From: Cytophagales bacterium UBA2561
Lineage (GTDB): Bacteria; Bacteroidota; Bacteroidia; Cytophagales; Thermoflexibacteraceae
Direction of reading: 5' to 3'
Length of the DNA: 64,000 nt
Assembly (NCBI GenBank): GCA_002340355.1
Contig: DDLX01000017.1
Span: 186,001 to 250,000, forward strand
Shown here: positions 18,701 through 26,300 of the stretch, piece after piece
How positions within the stretch are numbered: position 1 is the first letter of the stretch
How the letters are laid out: each line of letters begins with the position of its first letter
Notes under the pieces: generated by a model
Told to the model about the DNA's origin: nothing
What the model saw: the letters and a program-made list of their open reading frames with translations, nothing else
Database searches by the model: none
Translations under genes and position numbers: made by a program

Positions 18701-19391
18701 GCTCTAAATCAACAGGCACTGCCGATAAAAACACATCAGTAGCATTATTCTCAGCTACTTTTTTAGCTTCACAAATATAGCGCGAATGAAGTCTAGTTGG
18801 TTCACAGGGAGGCTGTTCTTTCTCAAATCTAGTTTGTAACCAATCTTGGGCTTCTAGGCGATCCTTACCTTGAAGTAAAAAATCGGTTTGGTTTTGATTA
18901 CGTTCCCATTCTAAAGCTTGATTCAAAAAATAGGTGTGTTTATAAACATAATCTTTCTGATTTTCAAGAAGTTGGAGTAATCCTTGGAAAGAAGTTTCAA
19001 AATCATCTAAACCTTCTCGGAAATAAATCCAATTGAGTTTGGCAATGGTGGGGTGCATCTTATCCCAACAGTCAGATGGCTCAATATGTAAAATAGGGAT
19101 AATCCGCTTATTTTGTTTGATAGCAAGTAGAATCTCTTTGAGACAATACTGTGACTTTACCGAATGAGGCGCAATAATAAAAATGAAGTTGTGTGTTTTC
19201 TCTATTCCATCATCAATCTGCTCCTGAAAATCAACTCCTAGGGGAATATCTTTTTGGTCAAACCAGACTTTTTTACCCTTCTCAACTAGGCGGTCATGTA
19301 GTTTAAAAGCAAAAGCTTTGCTATCCGCTCGTCCGTAGGAGATGAAAACATCTTTAAATTTGTACATTACACTTCCAGAATTGATACGCAC
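15756..19391 (-). CDS. Triple-TIR, transmembrane, coiled-coil, WD40-like protein
   Basis: 1211 residues; an alternative start eight codons in (ATG ending at 19367) is equally good. Three TIR domains stand in tandem: 10-105 (KDVFISYGRADS), 217-305 (TDVFLSAVPVD) and 428-515 (EVYLCYALDDTD). The catalytic-position glutamate of TIR NADases is E86 in the first and E499 in the third; the second has Q290 there. Each TIR is followed by a repeated 30-residue motif ALxWxRx(6-8)LLxGx(7)Ax2W (156-185, 367-397, 566-595). One membrane segment (about 648-668), a long Arg/Glu/Ala-rich coiled coil (675-800) and WD40-like repeats (about 850-1180, e.g. GHTSKITQLTFDS) follow. The TIR part probably hydrolyses NAD+ or makes a signal nucleotide; the propeller probably senses. 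The gene upstream is a DRHyd protein on the same strand. Confidence 0.8.
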   Translation of the reverse strand: MRINSGSVMYKFKDVFISYGRADSKAFAFKLHDRLVEKGKKVWFDQKDIPLGVDFQEQIDDGIEKTHNFIFIIAPHSVKSQYCLKEILLAIKQNKRIIPILHIEPSDCWDKMHPTIAKLNWIYFREGLDDFETSFQGLLQLLENQKDYVYKHTYFLNQALEWERNQNQTDFLLQGKDRLEAQDWLQTRFEKEQPPCEPTRLHSRYICEAKKVAENNATDVFLSAVPVDLEQRNVVQDWLNRQAISTWTPETDIPKGVKYELAIKKGIESATNFLFFMSEEAVSSEEKQEQVAYAKSLNKRIIPLLVTPVPKSKRPHEIRFLPVIDFTDNRKPSITDRRDRTDLQKDLDDILNEIRKHQDYYWQHKNLLVRALQWKRQNQNPGILLRGWHLMMASSWKQLAGKNHLLPALPIQKDFFEESSLKNPELETEVYLCYALDDTDFVRKINYGLQSQGKITWFDKEYIDKKELRKESFEQIEKAHIVLYIISPDAIQSIDCQLEIKHALSLSKKIIPVIYKPIHQEDLLEDIAVLPSVESTSSNNFQTAFGAIVRLIDMDSEYLKNHTKWLQEAMAWDRSGRSDDLLLRGSEYSLASAWLEDAQINKKNPAPTRLQIKYIKAAEDAILVAEAAERQRQAQLLELEQAKVRRTQILAIFVAIAALGSIYLAWKATINRTAADKARIEADSAKVKAIDAMQKAQKAELQSRLAEEIALNERDKAKKAELEAQNQKKQVEIQRDNARRAETEAKNQRDRAEEAKKEAEQQRIKAEQQRREAEHQQQQANIARADALNAKGRADKLYMLSQSKILSVKAIQHLQDSIGLSVNLALHGYFLNQEYDGEDNTENYNALYQTLKTIKGDDPFRIAMDSRHTARAVTYHAGKEWFAAGQENGKITIWSEKLKTSILDSLKLNLKRRIRSLDFAQNGDLWASTTQGELYRISFLEDKTIESVLIHKEATMINRVRTFQFNGEDYVISCAYNSLKILKMGQDEPIFHLKRKNGMNFNDVAVCTEKTKSYLIVGQSNRKLRVWQFNALGSGFTLKHKKDIKIKHSITAVALSPNGKYFAIGSKKGFVGYGLTASFKIKTALLGHTSKITQLTFDSKSTRLASACLDQTSRLWNLNYQGENINENILVFREPNRWVWGAVFTRNDTRLVTVTQGGYVHLWATESRILMKKLCQTLETGKKKIQRMSVQELKKFTKKDVRYRKSNCLIP

Positions 19392-19476
19392 AAAGTAGGT
19401 ACTCCTACTGAAATGTCCAAACTTTTTCTATCTCATTTTGACTTTCTCTATTTGTGCTTAATCGGTAGATGCTAAT

Positions 19477-19896
19477 TTAAACTTCAACCTTTTCAGGAAT
19501 TAATATTTGTTTATTAAAATAATCTATTAATTCATCTAAAGATTTTAGCCAACGTCCACCATTTTTTTCTACCATCTTACCTACGGCTTTCATGGATTTA
19601 ATTTGAAAGGCAGTAAATTCATCTTGTTCATCTTTATAAAGAATACAAAAAACCGTTTTTTCGGGACGTTTATTGGAATCATCAATTACTTCAGCTACAG
19701 CATAAACTCCTGTCATTTTGGGAGTTAAAACATATAAACAAAAATCACAATGCTCACGCTCATGTAGTTCTCGTTCATAGGCTTCATCGTTCCAATCATC
19801 CACTACGGGATTAAAGTAATCAATCTGAAGACGAGGCATGACATAATCACGCCACTTAGAATGATTTACTGTACCTCCTAAAAACACTTTTGCCAT
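19477..19896 (-). CDS. Nucleoside 2-deoxyribosyltransferase-like (DRHyd, PF15891-type) protein
   Basis: 139 residues from the ATG at 19894-19896; the frame opens two codons earlier at a TTG. The sequence follows the family closely: MAKVFLGGT, SKWRDYVMPRL, IDYFNPVVDDW, then EHCDFCLYVLTPKMTGVYAV and EVIDDSNKRPEKTVFCILY. The fold is related to both deoxyribosyltransferases and TIR domains, and the conserved Asp/Glu residues bind a (deoxy)nucleoside or nucleotide. It precedes the triple-TIR gene on the same strand with an 85-base gap, so the two are probably cotranscribed. A nucleotide-handling role together with the TIR protein is inference; activity cannot be read. Confidence 0.8.
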   Translation of the reverse strand: MAKVFLGGTVNHSKWRDYVMPRLQIDYFNPVVDDWNDEAYERELHEREHCDFCLYVLTPKMTGVYAVAEVIDDSNKRPEKTVFCILYKDEQDEFTAFQIKSMKAVGKMVEKNGGRWLKSLDELIDYFNKQILIPEKVEV

Positions 19897-20322
19897 AATC
19901 AAGCTACATTTTGTAGAATAAATTCAATCCTTCTTTGATTTATTTAATTTTCTTAGAACGTTTAGGTCGTCCTCTACATTGTTTCCAAACAATTGAAACA
20001 AACATAAAATATCAAATTTTCAAAAGCATATCCAGTTGATTATCTCAAGCGATTGACTTTTTTTGACCTAACAGATCTCGAATTCGTATTCCAATACGGC
20101 ATGAAAAATACAAATTTTTTTTGAATTCTATCTAAGTTTATTTCTTTTTGGAGTGCATTTCATAAAAATTTTAGCAAAAAGAATACCTATTTTCTAAGGA
20201 TTTCATCTTAGCTATTACAACATATATCAAATTTTTTAAGTTCAGTTGATAAAATTCTACTATTTAAAGTTTATAATCTTATTAAATTTTTAAATAATTG
20301 TAATTACCTAATTATTAATTTT
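19897..20322. other. AT-rich intergenic stretch, probable promoter of DRHyd/TIR operon
   Basis: About 425 bases between two leftward genes. It must contain the promoter for the DRHyd-TIR transcript. I see no consensus match, hairpin or ORF. Confidence 0.45.
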
Positions 20323-21258
20323 TTATACAATCGTATTTTCCAATAGTTGAATTGTTCCTGAATCAGCATCCATTTCCGCCATTGCTCCTACTGGTAACGG
20401 AAAGGATTGCGAAATATGTCCAAACATCGCCCCCATAAAGACAGGCTTTTTGATTGGTTTCAAATAATCATTCAATACCTCTTCTAAGGTTTGGCTTGGT
20501 CTATCTGACTTTGATCCGCAGTTTGTAAATTGTCCAACTATGACTCCAGAAACTCGTTCAAAAACTCCTGCTAATCGAAGCTGTGAAAACATCCGATCAA
20601 TCCGATAGGTTGCTTCATTGACTTCCTCAATAAATAAGATTTTTTCCTGATAATCATAACTATATTTCGTTCCTAAAAGGCTAGTCAAGAGAGCTAAATT
20701 TCCTCCGACTAATTTCCCTGTTGCCTTCCCTGAATAAATAGTTTTAATAGGATATTTTTCTTGTAAATCAATGGGTTGTAAAGGATTTTTTAACAATAAT
20801 AATTCCGTATCAAACCATGCTCTACGAAGAAAATTTAAGGTATACTCGTCATGTAATTTTGTAGCAACTGCCCCATGAAATGTAATCAAGCCTGTTTCTG
20901 AAAAAATAGCACTATGCAAGGCAGTCACATCACTAAATCCACAAAAGATTTTAGGATTATTTCGGATAATATCATAATCAATTTTATCTAAAATTCGGGT
21001 ACATCCTACCCCACCTCGCATACATAAGATAGCATCCACTTCGGTATCATCAAAAGCCCAATTCAAGGCTTCAGCACGCATTTCGTCGGTTCCCGCCAAA
21101 TAGCCGTAAACTGTTCGTAAAGTGGGACTTTCTTTCACTTTCAAGCCCAACTTCTGAAGATAGCGATGGGCAGTATTGTATTTTTCAGGCTCATAAATCG
21201 CTCCTGCTACATTGACTAAAGCTATGGTACTGCCTATTTTTAAAGCAGAAGATTTCAT
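20323..21258 (-). CDS. LD-carboxypeptidase, peptidase S66 (LdcA/MccF family)
   Basis: 311 residues of normal family length. S66 serine peptidases remove the terminal D-Ala from murein tetrapeptides during recycling, or inactivate microcin-type nucleotides (MccF). The first domain has CMRGGVGCTRILDKIDYD and the nucleophile motif CGFSDVTALHSAI; the second has FIEEVNEATYRIDRM (catalytic Glu) and the histidine in MFGHISQSFPLPVGA. There is no signal peptide, so the enzyme is cytoplasmic, consistent with a recycling LdcA. It diverges from an M15-like membrane protein, with about 70 bases between, suggesting a small peptidoglycan locus. Confidence 0.88.
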   Translation of the reverse strand: MKSSALKIGSTIALVNVAGAIYEPEKYNTAHRYLQKLGLKVKESPTLRTVYGYLAGTDEMRAEALNWAFDDTEVDAILCMRGGVGCTRILDKIDYDIIRNNPKIFCGFSDVTALHSAIFSETGLITFHGAVATKLHDEYTLNFLRRAWFDTELLLLKNPLQPIDLQEKYPIKTIYSGKATGKLVGGNLALLTSLLGTKYSYDYQEKILFIEEVNEATYRIDRMFSQLRLAGVFERVSGVIVGQFTNCGSKSDRPSQTLEEVLNDYLKPIKKPVFMGAMFGHISQSFPLPVGAMAEMDADSGTIQLLENTIV

Positions 21259-21327
21259 ATTTCCATCATTTTTTTTAATTTGAAGGCGATAAACACTTTA
21301 AAATTCCCAATATAAACAACTCCAACA

Positions 21328-22020
21328 ATGAATACTACTAAAAATTTATCTAAAAGCTCATCAGGTTTTTTGCCTCGTCTATTTATTTTTCTACTTAAAT
21401 TTTTTACCATCGTCACTTTTCCTTTTATCTTACTAATTCGAGGAGCAATTTATCTATACTTAGAACTTCGAATGGATACTTGGATTGCTCTGGGGTTCAG
21501 CATTTTAGGAACAAGTCTGTTATTAGTATTATATACTATTCTGCTCAATGCCAAGTTATCAGGTAAGCTCAAGGAAAATTCTCGAAGCCTCAAAAAAAAA
21601 CTAACTTTTGTATTTTTATTAATTATAGGATATTGTAGTTATACTTTAGTTTTCTTTTCGGATTCAAATGCCAAAACTTCTGAAGTAAAAGCTGAATTTT
21701 CAAGTTTACACCCATTTTTAAGGTTAGGAGTTGGAACAGTCGTATTTCTAGATTCCGATTTATTAGTAACAGATTTTTCTCGGCAAAAGACTGATTATCA
21801 GAAAATGGGACTCCGTATGAAAAAAAATTCCATGCACTACATCCAAGCAGATGGTTATGCTCATGCCCTAGATTTACGAACCAATGGGCGAAGTGAAATG
21901 CGGAATTCTTTATTGGAATTTTATTTTCAATTGATGGGTTTTGGGACATTACGTCATGTAGGAACGGCTGACCACTTGCATATTTCGGTAGCTACTCACG
22001 AAAATCCCAAGGCTTTATAA
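21328..22020 (+). CDS. Membrane protein with M15-peptidase-like C-terminal domain
   Basis: 230 residues. Three hydrophobic segments fill the first 115 residues. The C-terminal part carries SMHYIQADGYAHALDLRTNG and later TADHLHISVA. The arrangement S-x-H-x(7-8)-A-x-D, then H-x-H, resembles the zinc ligands of M15 (VanX/VanY/DUF882-type) peptidases. It could therefore cut peptide bonds in the murein stem on the periplasmic side. The signature is partial and no named family fits certainly. It diverges from the LD-carboxypeptidase gene and ends at a bidirectional hairpin. Confidence 0.6.
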   Translation: MNTTKNLSKSSSGFLPRLFIFLLKFFTIVTFPFILLIRGAIYLYLELRMDTWIALGFSILGTSLLLVLYTILLNAKLSGKLKENSRSLKKKLTFVFLLIIGYCSYTLVFFSDSNAKTSEVKAEFSSLHPFLRLGVGTVVFLDSDLLVTDFSRQKTDYQKMGLRMKKNSMHYIQADGYAHALDLRTNGRSEMRNSLLEFYFQLMGFGTLRHVGTADHLHISVATHENPKAL

Positions 22021-22031
22021 GAAGCAAAAAA

Positions 22032-22060
22032 TGGAAACAGAACTTAAAGTTTTGTTTCCA
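22032..22060. terminator. Bidirectional terminator hairpin
   Basis: TGGAAACAGAACT (22032-22044) pairs with AGTTTTGTTTCCA (22048-22060), 13 pairs including one G-U, loop TAA. An A-run before it gives a U-tract on the minus strand. It separates two convergent genes. Confidence 0.7.
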
Positions 22061-22099
22061 CTTTCTAAGATAAGTAACCTAAAAAATGTTTATTGATTC

Positions 22100-22699
22100 T
22101 TATTCTTTATTTTTACCACCAAATAAGAAGAAACCTATCCGAAAACCAATGTAACTATTTTTAACATCAATTTTTTCAGTTTGAAGACCATTACTTAAAT
22201 CATCAAATGAAATACTTTCTATCGAACTTTTTGGAACAATATTATAGTCAATGTTAAAGTTAAAATGTCCAAAATCAAAACCTATACGAGGATAAAATCC
22301 AAACTTATCTCCAACACTAACTTCAGCATCACCTGAACTAGCGACTTCCGACACACTAACATTTCCCATCGAATACAAACCAAGCCCTAAACCAACATAC
22401 GGGCGAAAATTTCCTTGTCCAAAATAATATTGCCCATTTATTGAATAGGATCCAATTGCAGCAATTTCAGCATCAACATAACCAATTGTTTTTGCCATAG
22501 CTGCCGATTCGATCTTTAAACCAACCGCAATAGCATCATTAATACGATAAGCAGGTTCTAAAGAAATCAAAACTCCACCACCACCTTCAGCAGGCTGTGT
22601 ATAACCAACTCCTACTCCTAACTTAAATGGTTTAAAATTTTGAGCTTGCACGCTAGTCAAGGCAAGCAACATCCAGAAAAATAATAATTTTTTTTTCAT
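22100..22699 (-). CDS. Small outer membrane beta-barrel protein
   Basis: 199 residues. A typical signal peptide, MKKKLLFFWMLLALTSVQAQ, ends in AQA/Q. The mature part alternates polar and hydrophobic residues with glycine turns (LGVGVGYTQPAEGGGGVLIS, GLGLGLYSMGNVSV) and ends in IGFRIGFFLFGGKNKE. This is the layout of eight-stranded OmpA/OmpX-like barrels (OMP_b-brl). Function is unknown; such proteins often act in adhesion or membrane stability. Confidence 0.75.
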   Translation of the reverse strand: MKKKLLFFWMLLALTSVQAQNFKPFKLGVGVGYTQPAEGGGGVLISLEPAYRINDAIAVGLKIESAAMAKTIGYVDAEIAAIGSYSINGQYYFGQGNFRPYVGLGLGLYSMGNVSVSEVASSGDAEVSVGDKFGFYPRIGFDFGHFNFNIDYNIVPKSSIESISFDDLSNGLQTEKIDVKNSYIGFRIGFFLFGGKNKE

Positions 22700-22881
22700 T
22701 TGTTTTAACTTAAATATATGATTAGCTTTATTAAAAACACAAAAATATCTTGACTTATTGCAAAATTACAAAAAATATAAATAAAAGAGTATTTTATAAG
22801 ACTTTAAATGAAATAAAATATTTAGCAATGAATATTTATATCTTTAATAGCATATTAGAAATAAATTTTATTAATAAAAAA

Positions 22882-22920
22882 GCTCTCCAAAAAGTCAAAT
22901 TCTTGAATTTCTTGGAGAGC
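22882..22920 (-). terminator. Intrinsic terminator of the TPR gene
   Basis: GCTCTCCAA (22882-22890) pairs with TTGGAGAGC (22912-22920), with an inner TCAA/TTGA helix. Six A precede it on the plus strand, giving a U-tract in minus-strand RNA. The core CTCCAA...TTGGAG recurs in two other hairpins at 44.1 and 55.15 kb. Confidence 0.75.
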
Positions 22921-22957
22921 AAAAATTTATTTCAAAAAACAAATAACTCTACGATTT

Positions 22958-24274
22958 TTAACGAACCCGTAAAGTCGTTGAACCACCAATCCAACAGCCT
23001 ACCGATAAGGATTGTCCTTCACTCATGCCAAAGGTAAAAATATCTGTTTTTGAGGGAAACTGAGACTTTGCACGTACCATTCCCGAAGAGTTTCCTGCTT
23101 TAGCATACATATCATAAGCGGCTAAATAGGCTACTCGACCATTAACAGGGTGGCTTCCTCCGCACGATTTGCCACTATTCATATACAATCCTGCAACAAA
23201 AGAATAGGCTTCAGAAGCTTTACTGGAAGAGGCTTTAGCCGCCTTGAAAGCATATTCACGCGCCTTACTAAGTTGTCCTTTTGATCCTAAAATTTTTCCG
23301 ACATTCAAGAAAATATCTGCTTTTGCAGAGTCTGCTTCAATCAAAGCAGCTGCTTGGTTATAGTAAACTAAAGCCGAGTCTGTTTCACTTTTTGCCATAT
23401 GTTGTCCCGCAATTACTTTGGCTAAACTCCCATCTTGTTCTACTACAAACACGGACTTAATGGCAAGCAAAAAAAGAGGATCATCTGTACATTTCCCTGC
23501 TAACATATACTTCATCACTTTTTTTGCTAATTTGATATCTGATGGATTGTCTTTCAATTTGGGTCCAAAATTTTCTTTTACGAAATCACAATTAATTTCC
23601 ACGCAATTGCCTAAAACTCCATCTACTTTTTCTTGAGTACCTATCCATTTCGCTTTTTTCTTTTCGTCCTTTGCCTCAGCAAGTCCTGTTTCCATAATTT
23701 CAGCGATTTGGTCATATTTCGCAAGTACTTGTTTATCATCTAATTGCCCTTTTTTCTTCTGATTACATGCAACAATCATCATGATCAAGGCATGAGTTCG
23801 GGGAGTATTTTTACCATAAAACTCGTAGATTTTCCCATAAATTTGAGCTAAAGAATCAATGCCATTAGGACGGTCTTTTAAATAATTAAAAGCTACATTA
23901 CCAACCCGTTTCATCACTTTCTTTTCTTCTCCAAAATTTTCAATACGCTTCTTGAATAAATCTAATACAATGTCTTGATATTCTGCTTTTTTGGCTGCAT
24001 CTTTTTCTTTTTTTTCAAGAGCTTTGAAGGCTTTTTCACCATTTTGATAGATACTTTTGTGTAGTTTCGGATTGTAAGCCACTAACCACTGTACTGCTGT
24101 AGAGACCGTCTCCCAATCCTTTGTTTTTGCTCCATCTGTCACCAAAGTATATTGCTCTTTAGCTTTACCTGGGTCGGCTTCTACACCTTCTTGCGGATCC
24201 CAGCTAAGTTCCTGAGCTTGAAGTGCTAGTATACTAAAAAATAAAAAAAAGAATAGAACGTATTTGGTGTTCAT
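22958..24274 (-). CDS. Periplasmic TPR-like protein, conserved in Bacteroidota
   Basis: 438 residues. A signal peptide (YVLFFFLFFSILALQAQE) is followed by mostly helical sequence with degenerate TPR units, clearest near residues 295-365 (SALVYYNQAAALIEADSAKADIF, then GQLSKAREYAFKAAKA). Five or six cysteines in the mature part suggest periplasmic disulfides. The C-terminus TFGMSEGQSLSVGCWIGGST recurs in similar Bacteroidota proteins. No enzymatic domain is visible. It is followed by a strong terminator and preceded by more than 400 bases without a gene. Confidence 0.72.
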   Translation of the reverse strand: MNTKYVLFFFLFFSILALQAQELSWDPQEGVEADPGKAKEQYTLVTDGAKTKDWETVSTAVQWLVAYNPKLHKSIYQNGEKAFKALEKKEKDAAKKAEYQDIVLDLFKKRIENFGEEKKVMKRVGNVAFNYLKDRPNGIDSLAQIYGKIYEFYGKNTPRTHALIMMIVACNQKKKGQLDDKQVLAKYDQIAEIMETGLAEAKDEKKKAKWIGTQEKVDGVLGNCVEINCDFVKENFGPKLKDNPSDIKLAKKVMKYMLAGKCTDDPLFLLAIKSVFVVEQDGSLAKVIAGQHMAKSETDSALVYYNQAAALIEADSAKADIFLNVGKILGSKGQLSKAREYAFKAAKASSSKASEAYSFVAGLYMNSGKSCGGSHPVNGRVAYLAAYDMYAKAGNSSGMVRAKSQFPSKTDIFTFGMSEGQSLSVGCWIGGSTTLRVR

Positions 24275-24694
24275 AATACCTAAAAGTTTAAAAAAGATTT
24301 GAAAAATATATTTTTAGAAACAAACAAAATTTTGAAATTAGGATAGGTGTCTATGGTAAAATATCATGCAAATATTTCATGGTTTTAATGAAGTATTGTG
24401 TATGACTTTGAGTTATTGAGATAGGATTTGATGTTTATTAATGCAAAATAATATCAAAACATTTGAAAAAGCAATTTTCGCAAAACTCTGAATTCAAGAT
24501 TTGATTTATCAACGGTAATAAAGGATACTTCTGTTATCTTTTTTACAAAAAATTAACAAAAAACATTGATAATCAATTCTTTATTAGGTTTTTATTGACA
24601 TTTAAGATAGTTGTCTAAGCCAATATTTCATTGCAAATTTATTGGAAAATAACGGAAAATTCAAAGTTCAAAAATTAGGAGTAATTTCAGAAAT
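24275..24694. other. Intergenic stretch with an ATTGATAATCAAT palindrome
   Basis: About 420 AT-rich bases between two leftward genes. The 13-mer ATTGATAATCAAT occurs at 24565-24577; identical copies lie at 1297-1309 and 34905-34917. No other feature is evident. Confidence 0.5.
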
Positions 24695-25564
24695 CTAATT
24701 TAAAATTTCTCGGATATTACCTTCAATATTTTTAATCATTGCATCCACAGGTAAATCACCAGGGTCATCTCCAAAGGGGTCTTCAATTTCTTCAGCAATA
24801 ATTACCAAACTAATCATAACATAAAATGTAATAGCAGAAATAGGGATTGCCCACCATCCCATCACTGAGACCAAACCAAACGGCATACTCACACTATAAA
24901 TAAAAGTATAGATTTTCAGTAAATAGTTATGAGCTTCAGGCATAGGGGTCTTATGAATCCGCTCACATTTCCCCAAAATATCAATGAGAAGCATAATTTT
25001 CTCTTGAATTTGAAGCTGTTGAAAGTCTGTAAAAGATTTTGCTGTATGCAAGTCATAGACTTTTTGTGTCAATAAATTAGCAATACGATTCGGTTTATGA
25101 TTAGCTTCTTCTACCTTTTGATATAAATCTTGAGACAAAAAAGCAACTTCTTTCATTTTGACCTCACCCCGTAGATGTTCTTTGAGAGCATAACCAAAAG
25201 CAATTAGCAAATCACCTAATTCATTTTTTTCTTTACTTTGATTTGCCGATAAATACGTATCAAATTGAATCGCTAAATTCCGAGAAGTATTTGTAAGTCC
25301 TCCCAGTACTTTTCGTGCTTCCCACCAACGGTCATACGCCGTATTATTTCGGAAAACTAATAACAAACCTAAACCTGCACTCATCAGCCCTGAAAGTGAA
25401 ATATTCATACTTAAATCAATTATTTCGTACTTATCTAAAACCCAAAGCATCGAAGTGGCAAAAACCATTATCACTAATTCCTTCCAGAGGCTTCGTATCA
25501 AACGTCCTTTAAAGTGGATAATTAGATAAAGTGTACTATTTCGAATTTTAGCATTTGTGGGCAT
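24695..25564 (-). CDS. Bestrophin-family anion channel
   Basis: 289 residues of the bestrophin/UPF0187 family, chloride-type channels of the inner membrane. The signature YDRWWEARKVLGGLTN (residues about 78-93) is present, with hydrophobic segments near 30-75 and 210-250. The family C-terminus EEIEDPFGDDPGDLPVDAMI matches the cytosolic belt that lines the pore. Bacterial members form pentamers. It is monocistronic by position, with ssrA diverging upstream. Confidence 0.88.
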   Translation of the reverse strand: MPTNAKIRNSTLYLIIHFKGRLIRSLWKELVIMVFATSMLWVLDKYEIIDLSMNISLSGLMSAGLGLLLVFRNNTAYDRWWEARKVLGGLTNTSRNLAIQFDTYLSANQSKEKNELGDLLIAFGYALKEHLRGEVKMKEVAFLSQDLYQKVEEANHKPNRIANLLTQKVYDLHTAKSFTDFQQLQIQEKIMLLIDILGKCERIHKTPMPEAHNYLLKIYTFIYSVSMPFGLVSVMGWWAIPISAITFYVMISLVIIAEEIEDPFGDDPGDLPVDAMIKNIEGNIREILN

Positions 25565-25736
25565 AGACTTTTAGTTTAATTACAAAAGTTATTTTATAAA
25601 ACAGAAACAAAGATACACATCCAAAGATTATTTTTAGGATTTTCCTAAAAAGACTCTATACAGCACATTTCTTACAAAAAATGAACTTTTAAATAACCTT
25701 ATTTTGATTTTTCCGTACAAAAGTATGCTTATCAGA

Positions 25737-25766
25737 TTGTTTTTTATCATAAAACAGCTATATTTG
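25737..25766 (+). promoter_or_regulatory. Promoter of ssrA
   Basis: TTG (25737-25739), a 19-bp spacer and TATATTTG (25759-25766) match the Bacteroidota vegetative promoter TTG-N17-23-TAnnTTTG. It ends 29 bases before the mature 5' end of the tmRNA, leaving a short leader for RNase P processing. Confidence 0.75.
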
Positions 25767-25795
25767 CGGGCTAATTAAACGTTCTTTAAAATCTT

Positions 25796-26165
25796 GGGGT
25801 CGACTGGTTTTGACGATGAGAGTAGTTGAGTGTAAGCATGTCAGGTGTTGTAAGTATTACCTGTAAATCAAACTTTCAAACTCTTAAATGGCGAAAATAA
25901 CTTTGCCCTTGCTGCCTAATCTAGGATAGATAGATAGCATGTGCTTCTCAGGAACTTCACCCTGCTGTTCTTGATTCAGAAGCATCACCCCGCAGGGTCG
26001 ATTAGTAAGTTTTCTGCGCCTTATTAGTTTGTATCAGTAGATAAGGATTTAATTTGGTTTGTAATGCACCGAATAATTTCCCGACAATCAAGCATTTACT
26101 AAGCATGTAGAAAGCGCATCAGGTGCCTTGTTCGGACGAGGGTTCGATTCCCTCCGACTCCACTA
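25796..26165 (+). ncRNA. ssrA: Transfer-messenger RNA (tmRNA)
   Basis: The tRNA-like ends are unmistakable: GGGGTCG (25796-25802) pairs with CGACTCC (26155-26161), and the T arm GAGGGTTCGATTCCCTC precedes the latter. The discriminator is A26162; the next bases read CTA, so CCA must be added after transcription. The tag frame starts at GGC 25890 and ends at TAA 25917-25919, giving GENNFALAA after the charged alanine. Close to the usual Bacteroidota tag, with Phe in place of Tyr. It rescues stalled ribosomes with SmpB. The strong promoter upstream supports transcription as its own unit. Confidence 0.96.
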
Positions 26166-26260
26166 TTTTTATCAAAAAACTGATTTTCAATAATTTGTTT
26201 TTTTACATACACTAAAATTCCTCTCTAATTCCATTCCTGAATTTTTGACTTTATTTAAGC

Positions 26261-26268
26261 TATATTTG
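26261..26268 (+). promoter_or_regulatory. Candidate promoter -7 element of the PIN gene (TATATTTG)
   Basis: Exact TAnnTTTG match 33 bases before the start codon. A TTTG lies 13 bases upstream of it, shorter than the usual spacing. Its context GCTATATTTG is identical to that of the ssrA promoter. Confidence 0.45.
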
Positions 26269-26300
26269 TCCTGAAACAAACTTAACGAAAACTTTAGGCG

